From assembly GCA_030760725.1 (NCBI GenBank), contig JASWHV010000019.1, forward strand, positions 33,607,944 to 33,671,943: a DNA stretch of 64,000 nucleotides. The letters run 5' to 3'. The stretch comes from Neostapfia colusana (taxonomy: Eukaryota > Streptophyta > Magnoliopsida > Poales > Poaceae). Positions 9,126 to 16,948 of this stretch are shown here, piece after piece (position 1 is the stretch's first letter; each line of letters opens with the position of its first letter). A program made the translations under genes and the position numbers. The notes beneath the pieces were generated by a model. That model was not told the DNA's origin. It saw only the letters and a list, made by a program, of their open reading frames with translations, and made no database searches.

Positions 9126-10749
9126 TGTAGGATCGAAGAGCACGTGAAAAGCTACCAGAGGGGGGTGAATGGTAGATTAAAACTTTTCGCAGCGGAAACA
9201 ACAAAAACCCCTCAGCAAAAAATCAATCGGTTAAAGAAACCGTGTGTGCAAGTGTTTTCAAACGTGTTCAACCGTGACAAATCAAGTAGAGAGGTAGAGA
9301 ATCAAGTCACGGATCTAATGCAACAAGAATCACTTGAAAACACGAAGTAAAACTTGATATACGATCAAAACATTAAACGAAGATCAATCTGTTCTACCCG
9401 ATATAAAACAGATCTGCAACGCTGTAAAGAAACTCGTGTATCTCAAAAACTACAGATCCGAAGCTCGTGAAAATTTCACAGATGATAGATAATTGAATTG
9501 TGAAGACAACCCAAAAAGAATCACATCAATTGGATCTGTAAAACTCGAGTTATGAACGAAACACGGAAGCAACGTCGGTCTGTCCAGAAACTCGGCGAGA
9601 AAGACTTGACGAAAAACAAGTCGGACGAACAAGGCACAAAAGCTCCTCGAAACTATGAACTTTATTCAATAGAAACACAAGAGGAACAGCCCAAAGTTCT
9701 GTGCCCACGAGAGCTCTGGCCTCCCTTGCTTTTATAGCCAGCGCTCAGGCTAAACAATCCAATCTAGGACTCCTACTCCTAATTGGACTCGTATCCTAAC
9801 TTACCATAACTGCTCAGGACTCTCCTATTCACAGATAGAAGCAATCGTGAGACTTCCAAACACCTTAGGAACGTTTTAAACATTCCTAAAACAACTCAAC
9901 TTCGTGCCTAGCACGAAATTCTATCATAACCAACTCAAATCTTCCATATTTGAGCCATATCCGACTCAGCCTCAGCCTGAGTACGCAATCCAGCCGGTTG
10001 GACCTTTCCGACCAATTCTTTACGTCCACTTCTCTTCATCACGCCTTAGAACAATGTTGCCACGTCCATGCACTCCTTGCACACGTGCAAACACCTTCCA
10101 ACGACGTACACACAACCTTCATATGCACTGCCCTTGATCCAAACATGCTGCGCGACCTCCCGATCAACTCAACCACAGCTCCTCCCGAACTTGGTTGTTG
10201 GAACCTCATCTCCTCCCTGACACTAGTCCAAGGATCCCGTCACCAGCCATGTCTTGAACTCAAGCAACACCTGCACATGAATAAACAACCAATTCTTCTG
10301 AGCACAAGTCCTCTACTTGACTCACGTTAGTTCGAAAACCACAACACCATACATGGGCACGTCACATAAGCATGTTGCAAACCATATCAAATGATAACAG
10401 CCATAACCACCAAAACACACCAAAAACTTAGCAAATTAATACTAAGCAAACCTTCCCATAAAGCAAGTTTGAAACATTGTGAGTTAAAAGCAAAAACAAG
10501 ACGCTGCAGTTCTACGAGTTGAACTTCACGGGAGCTCCCTAAAAACAAGCTCCGGACCTCACAGAAGCTCTCCGGACCTTGCAGGAGCTCTCCAGACCTT
10601 GCGTCGTACCTTGCCAACACTTGGCGGACCTAACAAAGAACTTGTCGGACCTTGCCACAGAAGAATGTTTTGGCAATATTCAAAACTTTGAATGTTAATG
10701 CTAACTTTTATCCTAATTGCCAATGTATTCAGCACACATAGGTCTCACA
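9126..10749 (-). repeat. Co1 5' LTR
   Basis: 1624 bp, the promoter-bearing copy. It starts TGTGAGACC at 10749 and ends TACA at 9126 on the minus strand. It is equal in length to the copy at 1089-2712. Frames such as 9950-10330 are duplicated non-genes. Confidence 0.95.
9730..9736 (-). promoter_or_regulatory. TATA box of Co1 5' LTR
   Basis: Minus strand CTATAAAAGC in a GC-rich setting, about 1.0 kb from the LTR start. The identical box is in the other LTR at 1693-1699. A start of transcription about 30 bp downstream (near 9700) is inference. Confidence 0.65.
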
Positions 10750-10754
10750 CCATG
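10750..10754. repeat. Target site duplication of Co1, right copy (CCATG)
   Basis: CCATG follows the last base of the 5' LTR and repeats the CCATG at 1084-1088. The host codons across it encode the PLPW/ID junction of the Gy1 RT. Confidence 0.95.
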
Positions 10755-11058
10755 GCAGCGGGTACTTGTTCTTGATGGTTACGGCGTTTAATGGATGATA
10801 GTCCACGCAAAGCCGCAACGTCTCATCCTTCTTCTTCAAAAATAATGCCGAACAGCCCCATGGCGAGGAGCTCGGCCTAATAAAACCCTTTTCCAGCAGG
10901 TCTGTTAGCTGAGTCTTCAGTTCAGCCAATTCCTTGGGCGCCATCTTGTACGGCCTTCGGGATATTGGCATGGTTCCCGGTGCAAGTTCAATCTTGAACT
11001 CCACCGCTCTATCGGGCGGCATCCCCGGTAAATCCTCCGGGAATACATCAGGGAACTC
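10755..11058 (-). pseudogene. Gy1 pol, N-terminal RT (first half of split RT)
   Basis: Minus-strand translation gives VEFKIELAPGTMPISRRPYK, MAPKELAELKTQL, GFIRPSSSPWG and LCVDYHPLNAVTIKNKYPLP, the fingers of a gypsy RT. It resumes at 1088 beyond Co1. A TGA at 11059-11061 separates it from the protease frame. The related copies show arginine there (VVREY), so CGA to TGA is the likely change. Confidence 0.88.
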
Positions 11059-11850
11059 TCAGACCACTGGAATATCTTCCAATCTGATAGCTGTGGATTG
11101 ATAGACACTTGGAAGTTTTATTTCTGGACTGTCCAGAAATAAGGAGTGAGATCCGTGCAGTTCTGAGTTCAAGTGCACGATTCGAAGGACGGTGTCTAAA
11201 ACAGCGCCGTGGCGGGATAACCACGACATCCCTAGGATGACATCGACCTTCTGTCCCTCTAAGATTATGAGAGACGTAGGGTACACTCTACCCGCTAAGC
11301 ATAATGGTGCGTTGGAAACCATTACGCTTGCTAAAATCTTCCCACCCGGTGAACAAATCAAATATGGATTATCGGTGGGTAGTATTTGCAAGCTGTGTTT
11401 AGCAATGAAAGCTTGGCTAATAAAATTATGCGTGGCGCCTGAATCAAACAACACTATCGCGGGATGCTGGTGGAGTTGGAACATACCCGCAAGGATTGAC
11501 TCACCCTCCGGCATGTCCTCTATGGCAAGTTGGTGGACAGTGCCGGGCCTAGGGTTTGCCCACCGCGCATTAGTGGGGTTCCGGGGCTGATTCCTCCCCG
11601 GAAGCTGTGGTGCAACTCCGCCGCCTTGCCTCTCAGGACAACTGCTGGCGAAGTGTCCTGGACGACCACATTTGTAGCATGTGGCCGCTGCTTGACCTGT
11701 GCCTGGGGGACGAAAGCCCGGCATGCGCTGCTGAGGTGCATACGCACGCGGCTTCGCCCACTGCTGCTGTTGTTGTTGCGGAGGTGGTGCTGGCAGTGCC
11801 GGCATGAATGCCGGTGAAGAATATGGCCAACTGCGGAATGACATCGACCT
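11059..11850 (-). pseudogene. Gy1 gag C-terminus (CCHC knuckle) and aspartic protease
   Basis: One open frame with a proline/glutamine-rich start, then the knuckle CYKCGRPGHFASSC (CX2CX4HX4C), a linker, and the retropepsin-type protease with catalytic motif VLFDSGATHNFISQ and later VDVILGMSWL. It ends VYQSTAIRLEDIPVV at a TGA. It is in the same frame as gag upstream, separated only by TAG at 11851-11853. Protease cuts the Gag-Pol chain during particle maturation. The glutamine and proline runs in front of the knuckle are longer than in Gy6. Confidence 0.88.
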
Positions 11851-12744
11851 CTATAGTAGCTGCCAGCGTGAACCTGATGGTGGGCGATTCACCATCCGAA
11901 ATTTCTGAGAAGGACCGCCTCCTTCTCCGATGCTTTGCGGCACGCTTCGCTTTCTCTCCACCGCCGTTAACTCCTTGCCGGAGTCCTCCTGAACAATTGC
12001 AGCATCGATTATGTCGTTGAGGCTGCCGCGATTGAACATCACCATTTTGTCCTTCAAGAGCGGATTAAGCCCCTGGTAAAAGTGATCCCGCAGCTTCTCG
12101 TCAGTATCGGAGTGATATGACGTGTAGAGCATGAGATCATTGAATGCCCTGGAGTATTCCAGCGCGTTCTGGCTCCCTTGCTGCAGGTGTAGAAACTCCT
12201 GCGTCTTCCTCTTCATGAGACCCGGCGGTATATGATAGGCCCTGAAGGCCATCCGGAATTGCGCCCAGGTCATAACTCGGTCGGTGGGCTGTGAAGCACA
12301 GTAGTTCGCCCACCATGCGCTCGCGGATCCCTGGAGCTGTTGGACCATGAACTGAGTCTTGCGCTGCTCACTCACTTGGAGCAGCCCGAACTTCATCTCC
12401 ATCGTCCGGAGCCAGTTGTCCGCATCGATTGGTTCATCCGCCCTTGAGAATACCAGGGGATCGGTTGCTAGAAAGTCGGAGTAGGAGCTCTGTTGACGCT
12501 CCTCACGATCTTGAAGCCTCTCTGGCCGAGACGTATTCGCGATAAGAGTTTGCAGCAACTCCGTGTGCTGCTGATGAGAACCCGCCATTGCCGCAACGAT
12601 GTCGGCCAATGTAACCGTTGGCGGTGGTGGTGGCGGTGTTTTCTGTTGCTGTTGCTGTCCCGAGGAATCCTCGGGAGGCTGTTGGGAGGTTTCTCTCCCT
12701 TGACTACAACCCCCAACGTCCGGGTTGGCACAAGTACGAGTCAT
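11851..12744 (-). CDS. gag: Gy1 gag
   Basis: ATG at 12744 is chosen because it sits one base after an acceptor-like TTTTGAATTTCAG, and the starts in Gy3 and Gy6 have the same relation to a CAG. The protein opens MTRTCANPD, has glutamine and poly-proline runs (QQQQQKTPPPPPP), then the gag capsid motifs DPLVFSRADEPIDADNWLRT, ASAWWANYCA, FRMAFRAYHIPPGLM, FLHLQQGSQNALEYSRAF and FYQGLNPLLKDKM. It ends at TAG (11851-11853), with the zinc knuckle continuing in the same frame beyond. An upstream in-frame ATG at 12774 lies inside the acceptor tract and is less likely. Confidence 0.85.
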   Translation of the reverse strand: MTRTCANPDVGGCSQGRETSQQPPEDSSGQQQQQKTPPPPPPTVTLADIVAAMAGSHQQHTELLQTLIANTSRPERLQDREERQQSSYSDFLATDPLVFSRADEPIDADNWLRTMEMKFGLLQVSEQRKTQFMVQQLQGSASAWWANYCASQPTDRVMTWAQFRMAFRAYHIPPGLMKRKTQEFLHLQQGSQNALEYSRAFNDLMLYTSYHSDTDEKLRDHFYQGLNPLLKDKMVMFNRGSLNDIIDAAIVQEDSGKELTAVERKRSVPQSIGEGGGPSQKFRMVNRPPSGSRWQLL

Positions 12745-13017
12745 TCTGAAATTCAAAACAGCAGCGATCAGCACATGTCATACTTAAAAATTCCATATGA
12801 AACAGTAGGTATTGAAGCGACGCATGAATAATTTGCACAACATTCACATATATTGATAAAGCTTGAACTTTATACAAGATACATTATTCTCGGTCTCCGA
12901 GAAGTCGTGCTCATGTCGTCACTACCTATACATATGCTACTGCCTAAACGACATATCACCGGTTACAAAAGTTTGGGTTACACTATCCTGGTTGCCCTAC
13001 TTGGCAACGGTAACCCC
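12745..13017 (-). other. Gy1 spacer between accessory ORF and gag, with a second acceptor-like site
   Basis: 273 bp without a coding frame. Its gag-proximal end reads TGTTTTGAATTTCAG|AATG on minus, a plausible 3' splice site. A possible donor, ATAG|GTAGTG, lies about 90 bp after the accessory stop. Both are inference. Confidence 0.5.
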
Positions 13018-13961
13018 CTACTCTGAGTAGAACTCGACCTCCTGCGGGTCGTCCTCCTCCGGTACCTCTGCTACTGGCTCTGGGTCTACAACCTCCTCTC
13101 CCATCTCAGGTTCTCCCATTGCCGGAAGACCCAAGACTACCGGTATGCCCAATACCGGGGGTACGAGGTCCTGCAACGCGTGCACCTCATCCATTTCCTG
13201 GTTGTAGTCTTCTTCCCAGGCTCGCCCTTCCTCAATAGCGTCGTCCCGCTCTTGAGTAAGACCACATTCTTCTGTGTCAGAGCCTACATCTGTTCTTGCA
13301 GCACCGCGATGTCAACACGGCTTTTCTTTTTCGCCTTCTTCAGACAATGCAACTGCTTATGCTGTTCGTTCAGTCGCTTGATCGTCGGAAGGAGCACATT
13401 GTGGAGTGCGCTGTGAGCACTCTCGAAATGGTCTCCACGACTCGTGCTCTCCTTGGGCTTTGCGGTGAGATGCTCCGTATGAACAGCTTGGCTGTCCATC
13501 ACGGCCTTTCCCGCCATCATTTGGAGGCTGAGGTTTGCCTCCGCGGGGCTGTACCTTGGGCAACCCGGATCGGTTGCCTCCATATACCTCCCTTCCCACA
13601 CGTGATTAGCACGTCCCTCCGCCGGAACGAGCGCGTATGGAGTGCCCTCCATAGCCCTCACGTGTAGTTGGCAGAAACGTGACATGGTGTCATGGGCTGC
13701 CACTTGCCACATTCCCTCGGGTTGTCTACCTCTCACCGTGACGGTGAACGGCGCCCAACCGGGTGGCGTAGGCCCTGCAGGAACCTCGACATGGATTGTC
13801 CACGTCTTGTTCCCCTCCTCGCCTTATTCCTTGGCAAAGTACTGCAGCATCTGGTTGTACCCGAAATATTGAAGCATCTGCCTCAATGCTTCCGGATAGC
13901 CGCTGTGGTGAGAGCAGTGAGATTCCACCCACCCGTTCTTGAACTGTTTATCCGCTGTCAT
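13018..13961 (-). pseudogene. Gy1 accessory ORF between leader and gag (unknown function)
   Basis: ATG at 13961 follows directly on a CTCAAATATATTTTTACAG acceptor-like tract that is nearly identical to the one in front of Gy6 gag. Reading on gives QMLQYFGYNQ, WTIHVEVPAG, WQVAAHDTMSRFCQLHVRAM, LVPAEGRANHVWEGRYME, a lysine-rich helical stretch (LNEQHKQLHCLKKAKKKSR), and a strongly acidic tail (VAEVPEEDDPQEVEFYSE) ending at TAG 13018-13020. Damage: TAA at 13824-13826, TAG at 13284-13286 and one frameshift near 13260. About 300 codons in all. I recall similar unclassified ORFs in grass gypsy annotations but cannot verify it. No catalytic motif seen. Gy3 and Gy6 lack it. Confidence 0.65.
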
Positions 13962-15440
13962 CTGTAAAAATATATTTGAGAAATTTCAAATATTTATTTG
14001 CACAGTAAACCCTTGAGTTATAACATAAAACATGTCATTGAACTCATAAGACTTGGAATCCTAGTTCAAATTTAAACAAATTTGACTGCTGATCTGCTGT
14101 CCAACATGACAGCCCTGACCAGTTTCCATTTCAACCAGATTTAGGCCATGCTAAAAGAAAAACCAATTCTGGAGCTCAACATGAAAATTAAAGTTACTTC
14201 AATAGATTTCCAGAGAGTATTTGCTTGGCCTAATATCTGTCATGGTTCAAAAGTTATGAGATGTCAAAGTTAACAGAATTTCTGGAGAAAATTGGACAGC
14301 ACCTCCCTGCCTTAGGTACTGATTTGATCCAAGAATTCCAGTTAATTCTGCTCCCATTCTGACAAAACTTTCTGTTAAAAAGTTGTAACTCATCTCATGA
14401 ACTTTTCATAAACACCTCATTTTCTATTTTTGGATTTTTATGCAGTAAGTTATTCTTAATTTACAGAGAGTTACAGAGAGTTTTTACTCTGCCCTGTTTT
14501 CTGGACAGTTTCCACTCTACTGCATGTTTCGATTGGTTAAGGGACGAAACACCTCTGGACCTCAAAAGAAAAGTTGTAAAACTCTTCCAAAGCTTTCCAG
14601 AAATGTATCGTATGACCCCAACATCAAAATAACTCAATCTCTATCCTCTGATTAACTTCAGCCTTAATTCAGCTGAAAACAGGGGACTCTGTCCTTAGCA
14701 GCCTACAAGTTGAAAACTTGTTAACTTTGAATATCCTGATTAAGGGAAAGAGTTACATCAAGTTTTAATACTCTGGATTAAAACTTTCAAATTTTACAAT
14801 GAATTTGCTCATTTAGTGGAGTGTGACGTCGATGCGTCACCAAAGCATGTTGGTACTACGTCCTCACAAAGAAAAACCTATACCGGACTTAGCCAGCTTC
14901 GTTAGTTCAGTGGCGCTAAACGTCTCTCGCACACGAATGCTACACGTCTACCGTTTCGTGGTTAGACTACCTGCAGATAATTCACACAATCGTCAGACTC
15001 GGCTGCACACCGAGCCCGGTATACAGTTCGTACACCGGGCCGTCATCACTTGCCCGGATGTTCTCAAGCCAAACACGCCTTGAGCTATGTGTTCACGTTA
15101 CTGACCACGTGACGGGGTCTCCCAAATTGCACCACGCACGCCAGGGACAGACGTTGCTCGAATAACCCAAATGACATGAAGAGTCATGGAGGATATTAAA
15201 GCGGGTCGGGTTACCTTCCACCCGTGGGGCTCCACCCTTCAGCTTGTGCGCACTGGTGGACAGCGCTTACGTGCACCCCCCAAGACATAAACGTCCTGAG
15301 ATGCACGATTTTCTGACATAATCAAATAGGTTAGTATGCCACTTTATATACACTAATAACATCCTTATATGGGCTACTAACTCGTTCCTCACTGGATTTT
15401 TGAAAAAGATGACCTTTTTAGTGCGTTAAACCTCAAGCGA
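13962..15440 (-). other. Gy1 leader with candidate intron
   Basis: AT-rich, non-coding. On minus a TCTGCAG|GTAGTCTAACC donor-like site (break at 14971/14970) and the acceptor at 13962-13964 would define a 1009-nt intron. Sequence after the donor aligns with the Gy3 and Gy6 leaders (AACCAcgAAaC, then GCGCCAC or GTGCCAC). Confidence 0.6.
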
Positions 15441-15452
15441 GTTCTGATACCA
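15441..15452 (-). promoter_or_regulatory. Gy1 primer binding site
   Basis: Minus strand TGGTATCAGAAC, four bases from the LTR. It matches the initiator tRNA-Met type PBS except for one base (TGGTATCAGAGC in Gy3 and Gy6). Confidence 0.88.
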
Positions 15453-15499
15453 ACGCTGACACGACCCCACGGTCTTGTCGAGCCAGGGTCACGCTGAGG

Positions 15500-15520
15500 G
15501 GTGCTGTGTTGCACAGCACC
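15500..15520 (-). promoter_or_regulatory. U5 stem-loop of Gy1 LTR (GGTGCTG-7-CAGCACC)
   Basis: Perfect 7-bp stem with a 7-nt loop, about 45 bp from the LTR end. The equivalent in other LTRs is GGTGCTG/CGGCACC or GGTGYCG/CGGCACC, so the stem changes but still pairs. Confidence 0.55.
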
Positions 15521-15557
15521 GGATAACACACATCAAAGGTACAAAGAGGAAGCAAAG

Positions 15558-15563
15558 TTTATT
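15558..15563 (-). promoter_or_regulatory. AATAAA signal in Gy1 LTR
   Basis: Minus strand AATAAA about 100 bp before the LTR end and about 120 bp past the stop of candidate exon B. The matching site in Gy4 is 26869-26874. Likely poly(A) signal of the element or of the LTR transcript. Confidence 0.5.
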
Positions 15564-15684
15564 ACATAAAGAGGTTTATGAACATTTGTACAACAAAATA
15601 TGTTCCTTCCACACTCGTGGGCGTAGACTACGCATCAAGTTCATGTTCAGCCCGTGAACGTGTCCTTGCTAGCAAACACGCACA

Positions 15685-15773
15685 CTAACACGGCAGCGTG
15701 CACGACTCCCACTCGACGGGGTTCCCCTCCTGGGATTCCGTCTCCTCCTCGGGAGTCCCTTCCTCATAGAACC
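15685..15773 (-). CDS. Candidate LTR exon B (acidic, ends in stop), Gy1
   Basis: 89 nt after a TTTTGCAG acceptor-like site. Taken in the phase left by exon A it reads FYEEGTPEEETESQ, then EWESCTLPC and TAG at 15685-15687. The Gy4 copy (26996-27084) has the same length, phase and stop, with many differences in third positions. Splicing and expression are inference. Confidence 0.4.
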
Positions 15774-15964
15774 CTGCAAAAGCTTCAAACACAAGCAGTG
15801 AGCACGAAGGCTAAGCAAGACTGACCCGTCTCTCCTAAACATGAAACTTCTACTTGAGGGATGATAGGTACATGAGGTAAAACAAGTTGCAAAGGACTCT
15901 CCTAATTAGTGGGACCTTACTTTCAAGTTTTAGCAGTAGGTTGTAGAGAACCTTACGCTAAGGC

Positions 15965-16009
15965 ACATGAGAGAGCCGCAATCAAACAAGAAACGCATTT
16001 CTCTCATGT
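15965..16009 (-). promoter_or_regulatory. Constant-loop stem-loop, Gy1 LTR
   Basis: Stem ACATGAGAGA/TCTCTCATGT, 10 bp, perfect. The 25-nt loop contains GCGTTTCTTGTTTGATTG (minus strand). Gy6 and Gy9 have an almost identical loop on an unrelated but complementary stem. Confidence 0.6.
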
Positions 16010-16653
16010 ACTTTGCCCAAAGTTAAAAAAGAACTTTAGTTAGCTCTAAACTACAACAAATCATTAACAATCAATGTCCATCTTTCAATCAGCAACATTT
16101 TAACATGTAACTAGCCTGTTCTTTCTACGTCATGGTACAGTGAACAAGTGGTACTCACTGACCACGAGGGACGGCGATTATAATCGATTTACACCTGCAG
16201 GGTTACCCGAATAACCCGTCACGTACGCCCGTACTCGATGTTGCCTACAGCAAGCATCACGGATGCCGTATGCAACCACCTTTCACCCGTTAGCCAAATA
16301 TTGAACCGGTCCCATCGTCCCAAGCAAGAGGTCTCTGCACGAGCATCTCAGTGCCGCCAGCCGATTTATACCTCAAGCTCTCAACCTACCCTCTGAACAA
16401 CGGGCAATGCCTCAATACGCAGCTACCCGAGTTACATCAGTTTCCCGGTTCCCATATAGCTGGTAGGTCTTCGGTACTGTTCTAGCTTGTTCAACAGGCC
16501 CGCACACGGCTGGGTCCTCAATCGACACAAGCGGAGCTATAGCACACAGGCCCCAAAGTCCTGATGCCCTTACTCTCCTCTCGATCTCATTTTTCTTGCC
16601 ATGTGTATCATGTGCTATCTCTACCCGAGTTGAGTGCCTCTAGCCTATGCTCG

Positions 16654-16673
16654 CGAGTAGTTCCAACTACTCG
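16654..16673 (-). promoter_or_regulatory. CGAGTAG stem-loop, Gy1 LTR
   Basis: CGAGTAG, six-base loop, CTACTCG. The same structure is found in Gy3 (twice), Gy5, Gy6 (both LTRs) and Gy7, with paired changes in one Gy3 copy. Confidence 0.55.
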
Positions 16674-16867
16674 ACTTGTACCGATTCCTACCCTATCTTA
16701 GCTTTGCAGTAGCTAACGGGGTTTGCAATCCTAAACCTAACCCATGGTTTTCTTGGCTATGCATTTGGGTTTCCAAACAAGAATCTAATGCAAGAATTAA
16801 TGGTACTCAAAGTAGTTCTCAAAACAATAAAAGTTTGTAAAAGGGGTTAATGCAAACCGGAGCTTGC

Positions 16868-16948
16868 CTTGCTGCTCTTGGTCATAGGCTAGCTGCTCTT
16901 CCGGAGTAACGAAGTCTAGGACTTCGGGGTCCTCCTCGACCTTAGCCA
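16868..16948 (-). CDS. Candidate LTR exon A (acidic peptide), Gy1
   Basis: 81 nt between an acceptor-like CTCGTGTAG and a GC-type donor AAG|GCAAGCT. Frame: AKVEEDPEVLDFVTPEEQL then AYDQEQQ (26 codons with split codons at both ends). The same segment is 81 nt in Gy4 and Gy7 and 78 nt in Gy5, open in all, with peptide similarity well above the flanking DNA. Start of the protein would lie in an upstream exon in the GC-rich LTR block, where a GAGAG|GTAGACG donor is visible near 17815. Expression unproven. Confidence 0.42.

Larger units (their letters stand above)
1089..10749 (-). mobile_element. Co1: complete Ty1/copia Sirevirus-like retrotransposon inserted in Gy1 RT
   Basis: This 9661-bp element has two 1624-bp LTRs beginning TGTGAGACC and ending TACA on the minus strand, a PBS, gag, protease, integrase, RT and RNase H in copia order, and a polypurine tract. 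CCATG flanks both ends. By eye I count about 38 mismatches and no net length change between the LTRs (roughly 2.3 percent), so the insertion is young relative to Gy1. The Sirevirus (SIRE/Maximus) assignment rests on several GGGGGAG tracts upstream of the 3' LTR, a large gag with CxxC pairs and a PBS of the form TGGGATCAGAGC. A gag frameshift, an in-frame TAG and an integrase frameshift mean this copy probably cannot move by itself. Confidence 0.95.
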
